Assembly (NCBI RefSeq): GCF_020073815.1
Contig: NZ_JAIQZJ010000003.1
Span: forward strand, 186,001-250,000
Direction of reading: 5' to 3'
From: Nocardioides mangrovi
GTDB lineage: Bacteria > Actinomycetota > Actinomycetes > Propionibacteriales > Nocardioidaceae
DNA: 64,000 nucleotides
The notes beneath the pieces are model-generated. The model saw only the letters and a list, made by a program, of their open reading frames with translations. It had not been told where the DNA came from and did no database searches. A program made the translations under genes and the position numbers. Shown piece after piece: positions 61,259 through 64,000 of the stretch; the stretch's first letter is position 1, and each line of letters opens with the position of its first letter.

Positions 61259-61999
61259 TCAACAAGAGAAGAGCTCGACGAAACGGGCCAGCAGCCGGGG
61301 CGGGTGCTCGACGTGGCTCGACCGCGCCATCGCGACCAGGCCGTCGGCCTCGGGCGGGTCGAAGTAGCCGTGGCCGGCGTAGGTGCGGATGCGCAGGACG
61401 AGGCCCTCGATGTCGAGCTCGGGGTGGAACTGCGTGGCGTAGACGCGCTGCTTGATCCGGAAGGCGTGGACCGGGCAGTCGGCGCTGGAGGCCAGCAGGA
61501 CGGCGCCGTCCGGGAGCCGGCTGACCGCTTCCTTGTGGCCGAGGAACGCCTGGAACGTCGGGGGCATGGTGCCGAGGAGCGGGTCCTCGCGGCCGGCGTC
61601 GGTGAGGGCGATCTCGCGGGCGGAGATCGGCTCGGCGTACGTGCGGTCGACGACGCCGCCCCGGAGCGTGCCGAGCACGCCGACGCCGTAGCAGGCGCCG
61701 AGGAAGGGCGCGTCCCGGTCGACGGCCTGCTCGGCGAGGACCTTGAGCTCGGCCTCGGCGCGCTGCTGGGCCGGGCTCTTGGTGTCCTCGGGATCGCTGG
61801 TGTTGAACGGCCCACCGCCGAGGATCACGCCGGACCAGTCGTCGAGGTCGACCGGACCGACGGTGTCGAGGCTGTCGCGCTCGAGCCGGACCCGGCGCAC
61901 GTCGCGCTCGTCGAGACCCGCACAGCGGAGCACGGCGGCGTACTCGCTGTCCGCCGCGGCGTCCTCGGCGCGGGTGCCGATGAAGAGGAACGGCTTCAC
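61259..61999 (-). CDS. Class I glutamine amidotransferase-like protein
   Basis: 246 residues, GTG start overlapping the racemase gene by 4 nt. GuaA-type amidotransferase domain with ILGGGPFN, nucleophile Cys in FLGACYGVGVLG and the QFHPELD triad part. Free-standing GMP-synthase-like amidotransferases act on small molecules or peptides, for instance gamma-glutamyl compounds. No synthetase partner is near, so the acceptor is unknown. Confidence 0.87.
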   Translation of the reverse strand: MKPFLFIGTRAEDAAADSEYAAVLRCAGLDERDVRRVRLERDSLDTVGPVDLDDWSGVILGGGPFNTSDPEDTKSPAQQRAEAELKVLAEQAVDRDAPFLGACYGVGVLGTLRGGVVDRTYAEPISAREIALTDAGREDPLLGTMPPTFQAFLGHKEAVSRLPDGAVLLASSADCPVHAFRIKQRVYATQFHPELDIEGLVLRIRTYAGHGYFDPPEADGLVAMARSSHVEHPPRLLARFVELFSC

Positions 62000-63153
62000 A
62001 CCTGGACCGCCACACCCTTCTCGATGAGGGCGTCGACGTCGCCGATGCCCCAGGCGGTGAGCGCCTCGAGGGTGTGCTCGCCGGCGACCTTCGACGGCGG
62101 CAGGCCGAGGCTCGGCGCGGTGCGGGAGAAGCGCGGCGCCGGCATCGGCTGGGTGATGCCTTCGTGCTCGACGAAGACGCCGCGGCCCTTCATGTGCGGG
62201 TGCTCGACCGCCTCGGTGAAGGGGATGATCCCGGCGACGCAGGCGTCCGTGCCCTCGAAGATCGCGACCCACTCGGCCTGGGTCTTGGTCATGAAGGTCT
62301 CGGTGAGGATCGCCCGCATCTCGTCGTACCGCTCCGGCTCGCCCTGCCCCGGGCAGGTGTCCTTGACGCCGAGGATGGTGACGAGCGCGTCGAAGAACTG
62401 CGGCTCCAGCGACCCGACCGACACGTGCTTGCCGTCCGAGGTCTCGTAGATGTCGTAGAAGGGGACGCCGCCGTCGAGCAGGTTGGTGGCGCGCTCCTCG
62501 CGGTAGCCGCCGCTGGCGAGGAACGCCGCGGTCATCGCGTTGAGGTGGGCGGTGCCGTCGACGATCGCGGCGTCGATCACCTGGCCCTGGCCGGAGACCT
62601 TCGCCTCGAGGAGGGCGGCGAGGATGCCGATGACGAGGTACGTCGAGCCGCCGCCGAAGTCGCCGACCAGGTTGCTCGGGAAGTGCGGGCGGCTCTTGTC
62701 CTGGCCCATCATGTGCAGCGCGCCGGTGATGGCGATGTAGTTCATGTCGTGGCCGGCCGCCTGCGCGAGCGGGCCGTCCTGGCCCCAGCCGGTCATCCGG
62801 CCGTAGACGACCGTCGGGTTGACCGCCAGGCAGTCCTCGGGGCCGAGCCCCAGGCGCTCGGTGACGCCCGGTCGCATGCCCTCGATCACCACGTCGGCGG
62901 TCTTCACCAGCTCGAGCACGGTGGCGACGGCCTCCGGGTCCTTGAGGTTGAGCGCCACGCTCGGCCGACCGCGGTTGAGCACCATCGTCGCCCCGCCGGC
63001 CAGCATCTGCCCGCCCGGCCGCTCGACCCGGATCACGTCCGCGCCCAGGTCGGCCAGGATCATGCACGCGTGCGGCCCCGGCCCGATGCCCGCGATCTCG
63101 ACGACCTTCACGCCCCGCAGCGGTCCGGTGCCCTGCCCCAGCTCGTAGCTCAT
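61996..63153 (-). CDS. mcr: Alpha-methylacyl-CoA racemase (CaiB/BaiF family)
   Basis: 385 residues from ATG 63153 (ATG 63162 possible). CoA-binding start GVKVVEIAGIGPGPHACMIL, then DVIRVERPGG and the catalytic His in AAGHDMNYIAITG with the Asp in NLVGDFGGGS, as in AMACR and mycobacterial MCR. It epimerises 2-methylacyl-CoAs so that branched chains and sterol side chains can be beta-oxidised. First gene of a three-gene operon; its start abuts a TGACA-N7-TGTCA operator also found at fadA. Confidence 0.92.
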   Translation of the reverse strand: MSYELGQGTGPLRGVKVVEIAGIGPGPHACMILADLGADVIRVERPGGQMLAGGATMVLNRGRPSVALNLKDPEAVATVLELVKTADVVIEGMRPGVTERLGLGPEDCLAVNPTVVYGRMTGWGQDGPLAQAAGHDMNYIAITGALHMMGQDKSRPHFPSNLVGDFGGGSTYLVIGILAALLEAKVSGQGQVIDAAIVDGTAHLNAMTAAFLASGGYREERATNLLDGGVPFYDIYETSDGKHVSVGSLEPQFFDALVTILGVKDTCPGQGEPERYDEMRAILTETFMTKTQAEWVAIFEGTDACVAGIIPFTEAVEHPHMKGRGVFVEHEGITQPMPAPRFSRTAPSLGLPPSKVAGEHTLEALTAWGIGDVDALIEKGVAVQV

Positions 63154-63164
63154 GCCTCGCATGA

Positions 63165-63181
63165 TGACAGAAGTGCTGTCA
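63165..63181. promoter_or_regulatory. Operator upstream of the racemase operon (TGACA-N7-TGTCA)
   Basis: TGACAG and CTGTCA, 6-bp perfect arms with a 5-nt centre (TGACA-GAAGTGC-TGTCA), three to twelve bases before the candidate start codons. Same pattern and length as the fadA operator. Confidence 0.6.
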
Positions 63182-63208
63182 GCGTCGGGGGGCGGCGCGA
63201 TCCGTGCG

Positions 63209-63259
63209 GCGGTGGGTTCGGCTCGGTTTTCCCGAGCGAAAGCGAGCCGAACCCACCGC
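63209..63259. other. Perfect 17-bp inverted repeat
   Basis: GCGGTGGGTTCGGCTCG at 63209-63225 and its exact complement at 63243-63259, loop 17 nt. It lies between divergent genes, so it is unlikely to be a terminator; it may be a repeat element or operator. Confidence 0.8.
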
Positions 63260-63361
63260 TGGACGGCCAGTAATCGTCCACAGCGAGCGCTCGAACACCT
63301 GAATCCACAGGGCGCTGTCGGTCCTGGCTCGGGCCTCGGGCTCTCGGGTTGGACTCCGGGC

Positions 63362-64000
63362 ATGCGACCGATCCCCGAAACCCTGATGCACGGGCCGTTC
63401 AGCCGCGCTCAGGCGCTCGACGTCGGCGTCTCCAAAAAGATGCTCGAAGGCCGACGATTCGTGCCGATCTACCGCGGTGTCTGGCGACACGTGGCGCACG
63501 AGATGACCCCGGACGACTGGGTGGTCGCGGCTCGTCTGGCCCTGCCGGCGTCCGCCCATCTGACCGGCATCAGCCGGATCCAGCAGCTGGGTCTCGACTT
63601 CGGGCCGCGTCTTCCGGTGCGGTTCGTCGTCGAGGGCGACCTGCACCTGGCCTTCGACAACGTCTTCCTGCACCGCACGAAGCGCCTGGCCCCCACCGAC
63701 CACGTCGGCGTGGTACCGGCTGCCGCCTTCATCGCCTACTGCGCTCGCGCGCGGGTGATCGACGCAATCAAGGTTGGCGACTGGCTCCTTCACGAGGGTC
63801 ACACCACCCTCGCCGAGATCAGGACCCTGGCGCTGGCTGGTCAATGGCGGCACGGCGCCGACGAGGCGATCTGGCTCCTCGACCACCTCGATGCCAGGTC
63901 GAGATCGTTGAAGGAGAGTGAGGCTCGCGCCATCCTCTGCTTCGCCGGACTCCCGCGGCCCGCCGTGAACGTCGCGCTGCCGGTGGGCGAGCACGTCAAG
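63362..64000 (+). CDS. DUF559-like protein (3' end missing)
   Basis: 213 residues are seen and the frame runs off the window. The N-terminus (HGPFSRAQALDVGVSKKMLE, FVPIYRGVWRHV) is an AbiEi-like winged-helix antitoxin domain, and the last visible part (SRSLKESEARAILCFAGLPRPAVN) leads into the expected C-terminal DUF559/Vsr-like nuclease domain. Such genes are multicopy in Nocardioides and of unknown role. Its codon use looks a little less GC-biased than neighbours, which would fit transfer. Confidence 0.78.
   Translation, partial: MRPIPETLMHGPFSRAQALDVGVSKKMLEGRRFVPIYRGVWRHVAHEMTPDDWVVAARLALPASAHLTGISRIQQLGLDFGPRLPVRFVVEGDLHLAFDNVFLHRTKRLAPTDHVGVVPAAAFIAYCARARVIDAIKVGDWLLHEGHTTLAEIRTLALAGQWRHGADEAIWLLDHLDARSRSLKESEARAILCFAGLPRPAVNVALPVGEHVK

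Overview
The window is very GC-rich, uses GTG/TTG starts freely, packs genes with 1-8 nt overlaps and carries mycobacterium-like gene sets (MprAB-like two-component system, SigK/RskA, EthA, AccA2/AccD2-type carboxylase). Together with a DUF222-HNH gene flanked by short intergenic repeats, this points to a soil actinobacterium of the Nocardioides type; the genus is inferred, not proven. I see no rRNA, tRNA, CRISPR array, prophage or classical insertion sequence.

Layout. 1-4161 (+): end of a fructosamine kinase-like gene, an MprA/MprB-like two-component system with a small lipoprotein, and a thioesterase. 4176-19455 (-): zwf, pabB and pabA, a fused anthranilate/ADIC synthase, a secreted GH5 hydrolase, a HelD-type helicase, an enoyl-CoA hydratase relative and a 1788-residue secreted DUF11-repeat protein. 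19642-23035: a membrane-anchored molybdopterin oxidoreductase, then a repeat-rich patch with a DUF222-HNH gene. 23168-30380 (+): a seven-gene SigK operon: fasciclin lipoprotein, SigK, RskA, a fused FAD oxidoreductase-DUF1365 protein, two cyclopropane/methyl-branched fatty acid synthases and a DUF1295 membrane protein. 30377-37534: small genes, a duplicated secreted domain protein, a phosphatase, a GT39 transferase, and dinB with an SOS box. 37609-46884 (-): an eight-gene TetR-led acyl-CoA carboxylase/dehydrogenase operon. 47036-50029: a secreted subtilase. 51544-55866: fadA-fadB divergent from a MerR regulator. 56035-59646: stress and housekeeping genes including a DEAD-box helicase. 59795-63153 (-): an EthA-like monooxygenase, an amidotransferase and an alpha-methylacyl-CoA racemase. 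63362-end: a DUF559-like gene running off the window.

How it fits together. Lipid chemistry dominates: SigK-controlled membrane fatty acid modification, a TetR-controlled branched acyl-CoA pathway, fadAB beta-oxidation and an AMACR/Baeyer-Villiger operon. The fadA and AMACR promoters share a TGACA-N7-TGTCA operator, suggesting one regulon, perhaps under the MerR protein next to fadA. The strangest feature is a perfect 28-bp palindrome found inside the pabB reading frame (with two related palindromic blocks, all read through in frame) and again, identical, just upstream of dinB, 31 kb away. It looks like a small palindromic repeat family that can sit inside genes.
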